Shown here: one piece after another, positions 33,810 through 43,135 of the stretch
Numbering within the stretch: position 1 is the stretch's first letter
Layout of the letters: each line of letters opens with the position of its first letter
Source of the DNA: CAILUF01 sp964505265
GTDB taxonomy: Bacteria > Pseudomonadota > Alphaproteobacteria > Rickettsiales > UBA1997
Length of the DNA stretch: 64,000 bases
Direction: 5' to 3'
NCBI GenBank assembly: GCA_964505265.1
Contig: CAZDGN010000006.1
Coordinates: 25,474 to 89,473, forward strand
Notes under the pieces: generated by a model
The model's database searches: none
What the model was told of the DNA's origin: nothing
The model's input: the letters and a program-made list of their open reading frames with translations, nothing else
Made by a program: the position numbers and the translations under genes

Positions 33810-35462
33810 TTATAACTTACCAACAATTTCACGAACTGGAATTTCGTTAATCATAAATTCAAGATTCTTCTCTCTTCTAACATCGAATTGAGAAACATCA
33901 TCTTTGGTAACTGAGTTTTTTGAAGCAATTTCCACAGCAACAATAGGTAGAGATGAGGCAATGTTGTTAAGGAAGATTTCATAATTTTGTATGTAGCTAG
34001 CATTAGCTTGCTCAACACTAACCTCATTGCCTTGGGCGGGGGCGCTAGGTTTTTTTGTTTCAGCATATTTTCTGAATTGACCCGAAAGTTGTTGGATTAG
34101 GTTGCCAATTTTTTCAATTTTAACTGTAATACCGCCCGATGGATAATTGTCGTCAGATGATGAAGAAAAGTCTCCAGTTACATTGATTTTATATAGTGGA
34201 TTTGAAAGTTCAAAATTTTCAATTTTAACATTGTGAACATATTGAATTGGTAATTCTTGAATTTGTGTTGGGTCTACTGGCTCAGATTCATCTTGCTTGA
34301 TTGATGGGGTTAGAGTAATTACTAAATCCATAATAATATTGCTTTTAATAATGCTAGTATCAACAATAGCATCTACAATATTCGGAGTTGGTTGAGCAAT
34401 TTCGGCCGCGACATTGTTTGGTGCTGACGATGGATCGACAATAGTAGGTGGCTGAATTTGTGGATTTGATGGGTCATTAGCTGCGACTTGATTGGCAATA
34501 ACAACGGCTTGTCTCATTGCATCAACTGAATTTGTTGCAACAATTGATGGATTGTTTGGTTGATTTGGGTTATACGGCACTCCAGCTTCGACAGGAGTTG
34601 GCGAAGGGGCGGTTGCAGTTTGTGGCTTTGCAGGATTGGCAGCTGATACAGCTGTAGCAGAAGGCGGAGTAGCTGGGTTTGCAAGAGGAGCTGGTTGAGC
34701 CTGAATTACAACATCACCTGGTTGAGTTCCAATAGCTTGTGGATTGGTTGGGGGGAGTTGGCTTGGGTCGGGAAATACATTGCTAATTACCCCAATTTGA
34801 TTGGGCTGATTATCAGATAATCTAACTTTGATCTCTTCGGTTTTGATTCCTTCGATAACCTTTTTTTCGAGTATGTTTTTGTAAAAGTCAATTAAGGCAT
34901 AGCCCTCAACCTCATTAAGAGAGATTGAAACTTTGCTGGTTTTTTTGTCGGTTTCATCAACTGTAGTTTCAGATGAGATTGATGTTCCTTTGGTAGAATT
35001 GATAACATTTTTTTCGCCATCTAAAACTTTAAATCCGCCATCAGAATATTTGAAGTTGGATATAAATCCGTCATTTAGAGAAATCAAAATTTCTGGTTGA
35101 TTAGCAAACTCAATATCATAAATATCACCTTCATTATCTTGGGTTTTAACTACATCAAGAATATTTATTTTAAATTCGCTGGAAAAAATTCCAGCACTCG
35201 CTTCGATTTTTTTAAGAATAAAAGTTTTTTTGGAAACTAAATTTACAGGAATAGTTATTTTTAAATCATTGATTGTGATTTTTTGATTTAATGGAAAACC
35301 AGCTACAGATACCTCGCCAATATTAATATAATTTGAGTTTTCACCAATTAATTTGTTAATTTGCTTTTCAGTTTGACCAGCTTTAAAGAACCAAAAAACA
35401 CAATAGGACAACCCTATTACAATTAAGACAATGGCTAATTTAATTATAAGACCTTTTTTCAT
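33810..35462 (-). CDS. Membrane-anchored protein resembling DUF2125, with Pro/Ala-rich insert
   Basis: 550 residues from ATG 35460-35462 (a TTG two codons upstream also opens the frame). N-terminal span (about 8-27), then a beta-rich domain with VSVAGFPLNQKITINDLKI, which recalls the alphaproteobacterial DUF2125 family. About residues 215-345 are low complexity, rich in Pro, Ala, Asn and Gln (VIQAQPAPLANPATPPSA), followed by a second beta-rich part with VHNVKIENFELSNPLY. It is probably periplasmic. Only the N-terminal similarity supports the family call. Function unknown. Confidence 0.6.
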   Translation of the reverse strand: MKKGLIIKLAIVLIVIGLSYCVFWFFKAGQTEKQINKLIGENSNYINIGEVSVAGFPLNQKITINDLKITIPVNLVSKKTFILKKIEASAGIFSSEFKINILDVVKTQDNEGDIYDIEFANQPEILISLNDGFISNFKYSDGGFKVLDGEKNVINSTKGTSISSETTVDETDKKTSKVSISLNEVEGYALIDFYKNILEKKVIEGIKTEEIKVRLSDNQPNQIGVISNVFPDPSQLPPTNPQAIGTQPGDVVIQAQPAPLANPATPPSATAVSAANPAKPQTATAPSPTPVEAGVPYNPNQPNNPSIVATNSVDAMRQAVVIANQVAANDPSNPQIQPPTIVDPSSAPNNVAAEIAQPTPNIVDAIVDTSIIKSNIIMDLVITLTPSIKQDESEPVDPTQIQELPIQYVHNVKIENFELSNPLYKINVTGDFSSSSDDNYPSGGITVKIEKIGNLIQQLSGQFRKYAETKKPSAPAQGNEVSVEQANASYIQNYEIFLNNIASSLPIVAVEIASKNSVTKDDVSQFDVRREKNLEFMINEIPVREIVGKL

Positions 35463-35472
35463 AAACAATTAT

Positions 35473-35817
35473 TTATTTGTTATTGATTGAAATATTGCGA
35501 GTTTCGTTTGGCACTATAAGTGTTATTCCGTCTAACTCTTTAGTTAATAAAATTTGACATCCAAGTCTTGAAGTTGGAGCCAAACCAAAAGCTAAATCAA
35601 GCATATCTTCTTCGTCTTCCGAAGGAGGATTCAGCATATCATAAAATTTTTTATCAACGATAACATGGCAGGTGGAGCATGCCAAGGAGCCTTCGCAGGC
35701 ACCTTCTAAGCTAATGTTATTATTATGTGCTATTTCCAAAATTGAAGACCCAATTGGAGCTTCAAATTCTTTTCTTTCTCCATTTTCAATGAAAATGATT
35801 TTGGCTTTATCTGTCAT
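35473..35817 (-). CDS. fdx: Adrenodoxin-type [2Fe-2S] ferredoxin of the ISC system
   Basis: 114 residues. Cluster ligands C41-x5-C47-x2-C50 in GACEGSLACSTCHV and a fourth Cys in RLGCQI (about 87); the acidic SEDEEDMLDLAFG helix is typical of ISC ferredoxins. Donates electrons for iron-sulfur cluster assembly. No isc or hscAB gene is adjacent. It heads the minus-strand run fdx, anchored protein, prmC. Confidence 0.93.
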   Translation of the reverse strand: MTDKAKIIFIENGERKEFEAPIGSSILEIAHNNNISLEGACEGSLACSTCHVIVDKKFYDMLNPPSEDEEDMLDLAFGLAPTSRLGCQILLTKELDGITLIVPNETRNISINNK

Positions 35818-36028
35818 CTAAAATAAAATATAAATTTTAATTTGCAAAAAATTTTTTAATAATTTTTAATATTGCAACATATCTACTCAATAAACCTTAA
35901 TATATTGTATTAATAGACCATAAAGGTTAATATATTTGTAAAAATTTATAGGGTAAATTTAAAAAAATTGCACTAATTTTTGAAATTATAAAAAATTTAT
36001 TTTAAAAAATAAACTTCTTTTTTAATCT

Positions 36029-36481
36029 ATGTTAAAAATTGTTTTATTTCAACCTGAAATTGCTGGAAATGTTGGAGCTATTATTCGAAATTGTGCCGTA
36101 TTTGGTGCCGATTTACATATTATTGAACCTTGTGGTTTTCCATTTGATATCAATAGGATTAAAAAATCAGCTTTGGATTATTTGCAATATGTAAAAATTT
36201 TTCGACATCAATCTTTTGATATTTTTTTAAAAAATTATTTTTTAAAAGAGTCGTCAAGACTTATTCTGGCAACAACTAAAGCCAGCGAAAACCTTTTCGA
36301 TTTTAAATTTACCGAAAATGATTTTATAATTTTTGGCACTGAAAGTTCTGGAGCCCCTGATTATGTTCATAATTCAGCAGATTTTAGAGTTAAAATTTTT
36401 ATGAAGGGAGCCTTTAGATCGATAAATATCGCAACTTCTACTGGGATCTTTTTGGCAAAAGCAAGAAATGATATTGGTTAA
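36029..36481 (+). CDS. trmL: tRNA (cytidine/uridine-34-2'-O)-methyltransferase
   Basis: 150-residue minimal SPOUT methyltransferase: VLFQPEIAGNVGAIIRNCAVFGADLHIIEPCGF at the N terminus (read as two motif blocks), KSALDY, and the knot region FGTESSGAPDYV with SINIATSTGIFLAKA. Modifies the wobble position of tRNA-Leu isoacceptors in E. coli. Its stop overlaps the convergent ftsI stop by four bases. The 211-base upstream gap is AT-rich and contains two TTAATATATT copies with AACCTT/AAGGTT flanks. Confidence 0.9.
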   Translation: MLKIVLFQPEIAGNVGAIIRNCAVFGADLHIIEPCGFPFDINRIKKSALDYLQYVKIFRHQSFDIFLKNYFLKESSRLILATTKASENLFDFKFTENDFIIFGTESSGAPDYVHNSADFRVKIFMKGAFRSINIATSTGIFLAKARNDIG

Positions 36482-38079
36482 TTTTTTTCTGAATTTGTTT
36501 TTTTGCTTTCCCCTTCAGATTTTGCTTTAATTGATAATAGCGGAGCAATATTTTTGATTACTCGACCCGCAACCGGAGCGGCGACCATACCGGCAGTGTT
36601 GAAGGTATAATTTGGCCTGTCAAATACTACATAAACCAAATATTTTGGTTCAAAAATTGGAAATGCTCCAACAAATGAAGCTAAGGTTTGACCTTCATTA
36701 TACCCTCCCATTTCAGCTCTATCTGCCGTTCCAGTTTTTCCACCAACTTCGTAACCTTTGATATTGGCATATTTTCCAGTTCCTTCCTCCACCACATTTC
36801 GCATCAAAATTTTCATTTTTTCAACGGTTTCATCTTTAATTAATTTTTGAGGAATCTTTGGAGGCTCTTCGAGTTTTAAAAATGATGGCTTGTAAAGATA
36901 TCCGCCATTAACTATAGCCGAAGTTGCCAATGCAAGGTGAAGTGGGGTTGAGGCGATGCCGTGCCCATATGATATGGTATATAGACTAATCTCGCTCCAG
37001 TTTTTTATTGGTGCCATAATTCTGCCTAAACCTGGAAAATCAGCTTCAACTTTTTTAAGAAATCCAAATTTTCCCAAAAATTCCTTTTGATTATAAATGC
37101 CGATTTTTTCAGCAATCTTTATGGTTCCTATATTTGAGCTTTCCGCAAAAATTTCTTTTACAGACATTTGATCTTTGTGTCGGTCGTGATCCTTAATCGA
37201 GAATTTTCCATATTTAATTGGCTCTCCAACAAAAAAAACATCGTTTAAATCAACTAAATTATGCTCAAATGCCATGGCATTGGTAAAAATTTTCATAACT
37301 GAACCAAGTTCATAACTCCCATTAGTAACCATATTGAATCTTTGTTCGGGAAGTGCTTCGCTTTGTATGTTGGCATCAAAAGAAGGAAGTGAAACCAGCC
37401 CTAAAATTTCACCATTATTAACATTCATCACGATTCCAGAGGCTGATTTTGCTCGAAATTCTTCTTTGGCTTTGGAGAGTTCGTCAAACAAAATATCTTG
37501 AATCCTAACATCCATTGCTAAGGTTAAATTTTCATTCATCATTAATTTGCGATCATATTGCATCTCGATACCAGAAAGACCTTTTCGGTCAAGATCGACA
37601 TACCCAACATAATGGCTTGCAATATTTTTTTGCGGGTAGACTCGAATTAGATCATCTTCAAAAATTAGGCCAGCAATTTGTAATTTTTCTACCATTTCTA
37701 CTTGAGATGGAGTAAGGTTGCGACGGATTAAAATCCAGTGTTTGCTGTGCTTGCCTTCAGTAATTTTTCTTAGAATTTCATCGTAAGATAAATCTCCAAA
37801 GCTAGTGGTGATTGCTTTGGCAACCAGTTTTGGATCGCGAACTAAAACCGAACTTACATAAAGCGATTTGGTTTTTAAATCAGTGGCCAATAAAACACCG
37901 TTTCTGTCAAAAATATCAGCTCTTTTTAAATTATGCTTTGATTCGTAAAGGTTTCCGATGTTATTTGCATCTTTTGAGGAGGCAATGTAAATCAAGCGAA
38001 AAATAATAAAAAGGAATATCAAAATTATTATGAAAAATAATAACTTTAACCTGCCATATGGAATTTTTGCTTGTTCCAT
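36478..38079 (-). CDS. ftsI: Septal penicillin-binding protein FtsI (PBP3)
   Basis: 533 residues. Short cytoplasmic tail, membrane span (about 12-29), dimerisation domain with RADIFDRNGVLLATDL, then the transpeptidase domain: SVMK (YELGSVMKIF, about 256), SSN (ESSNIGTI) and KTG (VGGKTGTADR). Cross-links septal peptidoglycan. The layout and shorter length separate it from the PBP2 gene at 12.5 kb. It is the last gene of tmk-mdh-ftsI, an unusual location outside a dcw cluster. Confidence 0.92.
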   Translation of the reverse strand: MEQAKIPYGRLKLLFFIIILIFLFIIFRLIYIASSKDANNIGNLYESKHNLKRADIFDRNGVLLATDLKTKSLYVSSVLVRDPKLVAKAITTSFGDLSYDEILRKITEGKHSKHWILIRRNLTPSQVEMVEKLQIAGLIFEDDLIRVYPQKNIASHYVGYVDLDRKGLSGIEMQYDRKLMMNENLTLAMDVRIQDILFDELSKAKEEFRAKSASGIVMNVNNGEILGLVSLPSFDANIQSEALPEQRFNMVTNGSYELGSVMKIFTNAMAFEHNLVDLNDVFFVGEPIKYGKFSIKDHDRHKDQMSVKEIFAESSNIGTIKIAEKIGIYNQKEFLGKFGFLKKVEADFPGLGRIMAPIKNWSEISLYTISYGHGIASTPLHLALATSAIVNGGYLYKPSFLKLEEPPKIPQKLIKDETVEKMKILMRNVVEEGTGKYANIKGYEVGGKTGTADRAEMGGYNEGQTLASFVGAFPIFEPKYLVYVVFDRPNYTFNTAGMVAAPVAGRVIKNIAPLLSIKAKSEGESKKTNSEKN

Positions 38080-38084
38080 ACTTG

Positions 38085-39032
38085 TTATATTTTAAGTTCA
38101 GCTACTAGTTTTTTTACGGCCTCAACCGATTTATCAAACATTTGTTTTTCTTCGTTATTAAGATTTAATTCAATAATTTTTTCCACACCATCGCTTCCAA
38201 TAATTGCAGGAACGCCGATGAATAAATCCTTAACTCCATATTCGCCATTTAAATAAGCAGCAATTGGTAGAATCTTTTTCTTATTAAATAAGTAGCTTTC
38301 AGCCATATCTATTGCCGAAGTGGCGGGAGCATAAAATGCTGAACCATTGCCCAAAAGTTTAACAATTTCAGCTCCGCCATCTCTGGTTCTTTGCACAATT
38401 TCGGTGATTTTTTGTTCGCTAGAAAATCCAATTTTTAATAAATCAGGTACAGGAATGCCAGCGATTGTTGAATAGCGGATTAGAGGAACCATAGTGTCGC
38501 CATGACCCCCTAGCACAAAAGAGTTAACATTTTCGATGCTAACCTTAAATTCTTCGGCTAAAAATAAAGACATGCGCGATGAATCCAGAACCCCAGCCAT
38601 TCCAACGACCTTGTTAGTTGGAAGACCTGAAGATTTTTGCATAACATAGACCATGGCATCAAGTGGATTGGTAATAACAATTACAAAAGCATCTGAGGCA
38701 TATTTTTTAATATTTTCAGCAACTGATTTAATTATTGAAGTATTGGTTGCCATTAAGTCATCTCGACTCATGCCGGGTTTACGAGCAATTCCTGCGGTTA
38801 CAATAATCACATCGGAATTTTGAATTAAAGAAAAATCATTGCCAGCAGATAGCTTGCTTGCAAAGCCTTCAACTGATGAAGATTGAGCAATATCAAGAGC
38901 TTTACCTTTGGAGATTCCATCATTGACATCGACTAAAACTACATCACCTAAATTTTTGAGGCTAATTAAATGAGCTAGAGTTCCGCCTATATTGCCAGCT
39001 CCAATTAAAGAAATTTTATTTTTTTTACGCAT
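38085..39032 (-). CDS. mdh: Malate dehydrogenase
   Basis: 315 residues, lactate-dehydrogenase-like MDH. NAD loop IGAGNIGGTLA (about 9-19) with an Asp ending the second strand (VLVDVNDG), substrate loop RKPGMSRDDL, VITNPLDAM and the catalytic His in LGGHGDTMVPL (about 176). Oxidises malate in the TCA cycle. Located between tmk (3 bases) and ftsI (5 bases), all on the minus strand. Confidence 0.96.
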   Translation of the reverse strand: MRKKNKISLIGAGNIGGTLAHLISLKNLGDVVLVDVNDGISKGKALDIAQSSSVEGFASKLSAGNDFSLIQNSDVIIVTAGIARKPGMSRDDLMATNTSIIKSVAENIKKYASDAFVIVITNPLDAMVYVMQKSSGLPTNKVVGMAGVLDSSRMSLFLAEEFKVSIENVNSFVLGGHGDTMVPLIRYSTIAGIPVPDLLKIGFSSEQKITEIVQRTRDGGAEIVKLLGNGSAFYAPATSAIDMAESYLFNKKKILPIAAYLNGEYGVKDLFIGVPAIIGSDGVEKIIELNLNNEEKQMFDKSVEAVKKLVAELKI

Positions 39033-39035
39033 AAA

Positions 39036-39656
39036 TTATATATTTTGGTTAATAATAGTTAAAATTTGTTGAAAAACTTCATCGCTATTTTTCATTCCAT
39101 CGATTATTTTAATTCGCGAATTATTTTTCGCCAACTTAAAATATGAATCATAAATTTTTTGATGAAATTGTAAACCGAGTTTGTCGTAGCGATTGTTTTC
39201 GGTGCGCTTTGCAGTTCTTTTTAAACCTTCTTGTAAAGAAATATCGATGAAGAAAGTTATGTCTGGAGCAAAATCATTTAAAACCAACTTATTTAGTTGA
39301 CTAACATAATCAAAACCTAGCTCCATAGCACCTCCTTGGTAAGCGTAGCTGGAATCAAAAAAACGATCGCAAATAACGATTTTTCCTTGGTCAATTGCTG
39401 GTTTAATAATTTTTTCAATATGCTCAATGCGAGAAGCATAATTTAATAATAATTCGGTTTTGGCTTCAAGCTTGTCAATTTCTTCATCCATTAAAATTGT
39501 ACGAATTTTTTCTCCAGCTTTTGTTCCCCCAGGTTCTCGAGTTAAAATAGAATTAGTTTGATTTGTTAAAAAATATTCGTAAAGTTTTTTGGCTTGAGTT
39601 GATTTGCCGCAACCTTCAATGCCTTCAAATGTAATAAAATTTAATGGTTTTGCCAT
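39036..39656 (-). CDS. tmk: Thymidylate kinase
   Basis: 206 residues from ATG 39654-39656. The open frame extends 49 codons further, but MAKPLNFITFEGIEGCGKST is the true family N terminus. P-loop EGCGKSTQ, TREPGGT, DRFFDSSYAYQG and the lid region are present. Phosphorylates dTMP. The start codon overlaps by two bases that of the divergent SDR gene (CATG), so each promoter must lie inside the other gene or the mRNAs are leaderless. Confidence 0.95.
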   Translation of the reverse strand: MAKPLNFITFEGIEGCGKSTQAKKLYEYFLTNQTNSILTREPGGTKAGEKIRTILMDEEIDKLEAKTELLLNYASRIEHIEKIIKPAIDQGKIVICDRFFDSSYAYQGGAMELGFDYVSQLNKLVLNDFAPDITFFIDISLQEGLKRTAKRTENNRYDKLGLQFHQKIYDSYFKLAKNNSRIKIIDGMKNSDEVFQQILTIINQNI

Positions 39657-40437
39657 GATTTCAAAATTTAAAAATATTGTAATAACGGGAGCCAGTTCTG
39701 GTATTGGCAGAGCATTGGCTATAGAATTTGCAAAAAAATCACAAAATTTATTTTTAGGCGCTAGAAATTTAGAAAATTTAGAGCAAACTAAAAATTTATG
39801 CAAAAATATAAATGATAAAATTAATATTTACATCAAAATTTTAGATGTCAAAAATGAAATTGATTGTAAAAATTGGATTGACGAAATAGAAAAAGATTTC
39901 GCTATTGATTTGGTGATTGCTAATGCTGGAATCTCCGCTGGAACAGCCGGAGGAGTTGAAGATTATTTTCAAATAAAAAATATTTTTGATACTAATTTAT
40001 ACGGAGTAATAAATATTATACAGCCTGTAATTCCGTATATGCAGACCAGAAAATCGGGGCAAATTGCTATTATTTCTTCTTTGGCAAGTTTTGTATCTTT
40101 GCCAAGCTGTCCGAGTTATAGTGCCAGCAAATCTGCCGTTAGAATATATGGCGAAGCTCTTTATAATTCGCTTTATGAAGATAATATTGGTATTAACATT
40201 ATTTGCCCTGGATATATTAAAACACCGATGACTGCGGTTAATAATTTCAAAATGCCATTTTTAATGGAAGTTAAATATGCCAGTAAAATGATAATAAAAA
40301 AACTTGAGCAAAATAAATTTTTAATTATTTTTCCTAAGCGATTATTTTTGGCGATAAAAATTTTAGGATTTTTGCCTTTGCCAATAAAAAATTTTATTTT
40401 AAGAAAATTACCCAAAAAACCAAATTTAGTAAATTAA
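39655..40437 (+). CDS. Short-chain dehydrogenase/reductase
   Basis: 260 residues from ATG 39655-39657; the frame opens earlier (39604) but that part is antisense to tmk. Rossmann loop ITGASSGIGRALA (about 10-22), NAGIS, catalytic Ser in IISSLAS and YSASK, then CPGYIKTPM. A hydrophobic C-terminal region (LFLAIKILGFLPLPI) suggests membrane association, as in DltE/YqjQ-like SDRs. Substrate unknown. It ends three bases before the large accessory gene. Confidence 0.85.
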   Translation: MISKFKNIVITGASSGIGRALAIEFAKKSQNLFLGARNLENLEQTKNLCKNINDKINIYIKILDVKNEIDCKNWIDEIEKDFAIDLVIANAGISAGTAGGVEDYFQIKNIFDTNLYGVINIIQPVIPYMQTRKSGQIAIISSLASFVSLPSCPSYSASKSAVRIYGEALYNSLYEDNIGINIICPGYIKTPMTAVNNFKMPFLMEVKYASKMIIKKLEQNKFLIIFPKRLFLAIKILGFLPLPIKNFILRKLPKKPNLVN

Positions 40438-40440
40438 AAT

Positions 40441-43062
40441 ATGCAACCACTTCCTGCCATTGAAGATTCACCTAAAATCGAGAGTCATGAGGGATATTCA
40501 ACTAGCAATATACCAGATTTTAAAACTTCAGATCATATTGTTTTTGTTTTAACTGGTCAGGAAAATCATCCAGAATCTTTTTTGAAGAATTTTAAACAGC
40601 ATTATCAAAATCAATATGATGGTAAAAAATTAGTTTTTCTTCATAGTACAGGTCTTCACTGGACCACTTATGAATGCGATTATAAATATGAATCCGATAC
40701 AGAACCTGTTATTACAAGGCACGAAATTAGAGGGGATGGTAGATGTGGATTGCATGCCGTTGCCAAGGCTTTAGCTATAGTTGGAGGAAAAAATGACTTG
40801 GTCGAGGAAGAAAAGTTGCATGGTACAACGCATTTTCAGGTTCCTGATGGGTTTGATATATTTGTTCATTTAGGTTTAAATCAGGCTAATTTAGCTAATA
40901 TAAAGATTGAGGCAAAGAAGGATAAAGAAAGAATTGTTGAACCAGAAACCAACCTAGCAAAAAGAATTGATGAATTGAATGCCCAATCCAGACCTGAAGA
41001 TTGGCTTTCTAGTGAGGATATAGAAAATATTTTACTTAAAACCAGCATTCGCTCAAAAAGTGGTGAAATGATTTGTGTAGCTTCTCAAAAAGAACCTTTC
41101 AATATCTTGCCGGGAGGAAAAGAAAAAGGATGGGATGTCGAAATTTTATCAATTATTTACGATGATAAATATTGGCAAAAAGATAGATGCACAAAATCTT
41201 TTGAAAGCTTTCCTGCAGAGAAAGGGGCATATTTTACAGCTCTTTTATCATCTTCTACAACAAGAAATGATGCTTTAAGTAATCAGTTAGATAGATTTAA
41301 GGGATTTAGATATTCCAAAAATGATGGGGGTATAATTAAAATAACTTCAGATATTAATAAATTTAATTGTATTGATACTTTACAGGAAAAAGAAAAATTC
41401 TGTCAATTTGTTTTTGAAAATATTGGTTCTTCATGGCTTGACGATGAAGTAAAAAAATCAATACACCAAACCTTGATGTTTTTGAAGATTAGTAATATGC
41501 TTAGTGGGAATTTACAGAGTGATAAGAATATATACTCTCCTTGTATTTCTGCAGAAGATCGAATTGCAAGAAATGATTTATATGATGAGCTTCTTAAATT
41601 CTATCCTTTAAGTGGCCAGCCCGAAAAAATTGATGACTCAAAAAAATCTATGATTAATAGTTTTTTGAGGCAGGCATTTACCGATGGGATTGAAATGAAA
41701 TCAGGTAGCAAAATTAAAATTTCTGATGATGGGGCAGTAAGAATTAAAGGCGGAAAAACAGAAGAATGTATAATTAATAAAATTAATTCCGTAAATTTTG
41801 GAGATTGCAATAAAGAAAAATTAAAATCAAGAATGTTTCTTGAATTAACTTATGGAGATGGCGAAACTAAGGTGGTAAAAGTTAATTCGGAAAAACCAGA
41901 TGTTGTGTTTGAAGAAATTGAATTTCGAAATACTTCGCCTAAGTTAGCTTTATATTCTGAATATGTTAGATATGCCGAGGAAAATAAAGGGGAAGAATCC
42001 GATTTTTTTTCGTTACAACCACAAAAATTTAAAGGATATGGTTTAAAAATTAAGTTAGATAATAATAAATTGTATTTTGAGGAATGTTTTAACGAGAGTT
42101 ATAAAGGCAAATTTGCTGGAAAAGAAAATAAAAAAATTACTAAAATTAATGGTGAAAATTTGCAAACACATTTAACAAGAGCTAAAACTTTAGGTATAGA
42201 GCCAAAATATTATATTAACTCATTATTTCGAGCGCAAGATTCAGATATAAAGCTTACTTTTGATGATGGTGCTGATGTAGATTTGATAGGGGGAAATAAG
42301 CAGACTTTTGAAAAGAATGAAAACGGCTCATATCTTGTTTCAAAAGAAGTTATCGATATTGAAGAAAAGAAAAGAGAAATAGATGAATTGATGATTAGCA
42401 AAAATGAAAAAAAGAAAAGATTTGCCGACCAGACTCAAAAAGATTTAATGCAGAATGCTTCAAGGGCAATTAATGGGATTGATGAGGTAATGGCTTCTTT
42501 AACATCAAATCCTAAATTCAACCTAATAACTAATTCAAATCATTTTGATTGGTGGTTTGTTAATGATTTTAATAATGAAAATGCTACAGGTGGAGAATGC
42601 AAATATTCTGCAGAAGATAAAAAATCATTACTTGGAAACAAGGATTATCTTAATAATTCACTCGATCTAGCTAATGCATATTTTAATCAGCTTTTAAAGA
42701 CTCCTCGGGATGAGAATATATATGGAATAAGGTTAATCAAAATTTATAATTACTTAACAATTTTGCAAGATAACAAACAAAATGAAACAAGTTCTTTGTT
42801 TAAAAGCGATAAAGAATTGGATGATAAACTTGAAATAGCTATAAAAAATCTTGAACATGCAATTGAAAAAAAATATAAGAATGATGGTGGTGATAAGGGT
42901 GTTTTAGACCATAATGGACTAACGAAAAATGTGAATAATCTAATTGTTCCAGAGGCTAGGAATAATGGATATCATAATATATTAAAAGAACGGGCAATAC
43001 CAAGTTCATCTCCAAGTGCAGCTGGATCTGATAAATCGAGGGGTAGTGAAGTTGGTATGTAG
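40441..43062 (+). CDS. Large protein with DGRCG cysteine-protease-like motif; candidate effector
   Basis: 873 residues. Near the N terminus are H73-W74 (TGLHWTTYE) and, 25 residues on, RGDGRCGLHAVAKAL with C102 in a D-G-x-C-G context. That motif is typical of OTU deubiquitinases (DGxC-x3-A), while HW upstream of a CG is the order of CE-clan (Ulp1/YopJ) proteases. The expected OTU His position near GAYFTALL lacks a His. Residues beyond about 320 are charged, with Lys/Asp/Glu-rich beta-like blocks and no recognised fold; the tail is Ser-rich. No signal peptide. It sits between housekeeping genes and could be a host-targeted type IV effector. Function is inference. Confidence 0.6.
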   Translation: MQPLPAIEDSPKIESHEGYSTSNIPDFKTSDHIVFVLTGQENHPESFLKNFKQHYQNQYDGKKLVFLHSTGLHWTTYECDYKYESDTEPVITRHEIRGDGRCGLHAVAKALAIVGGKNDLVEEEKLHGTTHFQVPDGFDIFVHLGLNQANLANIKIEAKKDKERIVEPETNLAKRIDELNAQSRPEDWLSSEDIENILLKTSIRSKSGEMICVASQKEPFNILPGGKEKGWDVEILSIIYDDKYWQKDRCTKSFESFPAEKGAYFTALLSSSTTRNDALSNQLDRFKGFRYSKNDGGIIKITSDINKFNCIDTLQEKEKFCQFVFENIGSSWLDDEVKKSIHQTLMFLKISNMLSGNLQSDKNIYSPCISAEDRIARNDLYDELLKFYPLSGQPEKIDDSKKSMINSFLRQAFTDGIEMKSGSKIKISDDGAVRIKGGKTEECIINKINSVNFGDCNKEKLKSRMFLELTYGDGETKVVKVNSEKPDVVFEEIEFRNTSPKLALYSEYVRYAEENKGEESDFFSLQPQKFKGYGLKIKLDNNKLYFEECFNESYKGKFAGKENKKITKINGENLQTHLTRAKTLGIEPKYYINSLFRAQDSDIKLTFDDGADVDLIGGNKQTFEKNENGSYLVSKEVIDIEEKKREIDELMISKNEKKKRFADQTQKDLMQNASRAINGIDEVMASLTSNPKFNLITNSNHFDWWFVNDFNNENATGGECKYSAEDKKSLLGNKDYLNNSLDLANAYFNQLLKTPRDENIYGIRLIKIYNYLTILQDNKQNETSSLFKSDKELDDKLEIAIKNLEHAIEKKYKNDGGDKGVLDHNGLTKNVNNLIVPEARNNGYHNILKERAIPSSSPSAAGSDKSRGSEVGM

Positions 43063-43135
43063 TGATTTTTAAAAAATTTGACTTTTGTTTTTTTTGTGCG
43101 ATAATGAATATCAGTTATCAATTTTTTTTAAGAAA

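Noticed and set aside
35860..35950. Repeats TTAATATATT and AACCTT/AAGGTT before trmL
   Set aside because: Short and almost pure A/T; only a 6-base arm matches, which is expected by chance in this composition.
39657..39803. N-terminal extension of tmk by 49 codons
   Set aside because: The extension is antisense to the SDR gene's nucleotide-binding region, and the conserved kinase N terminus begins at 39656.
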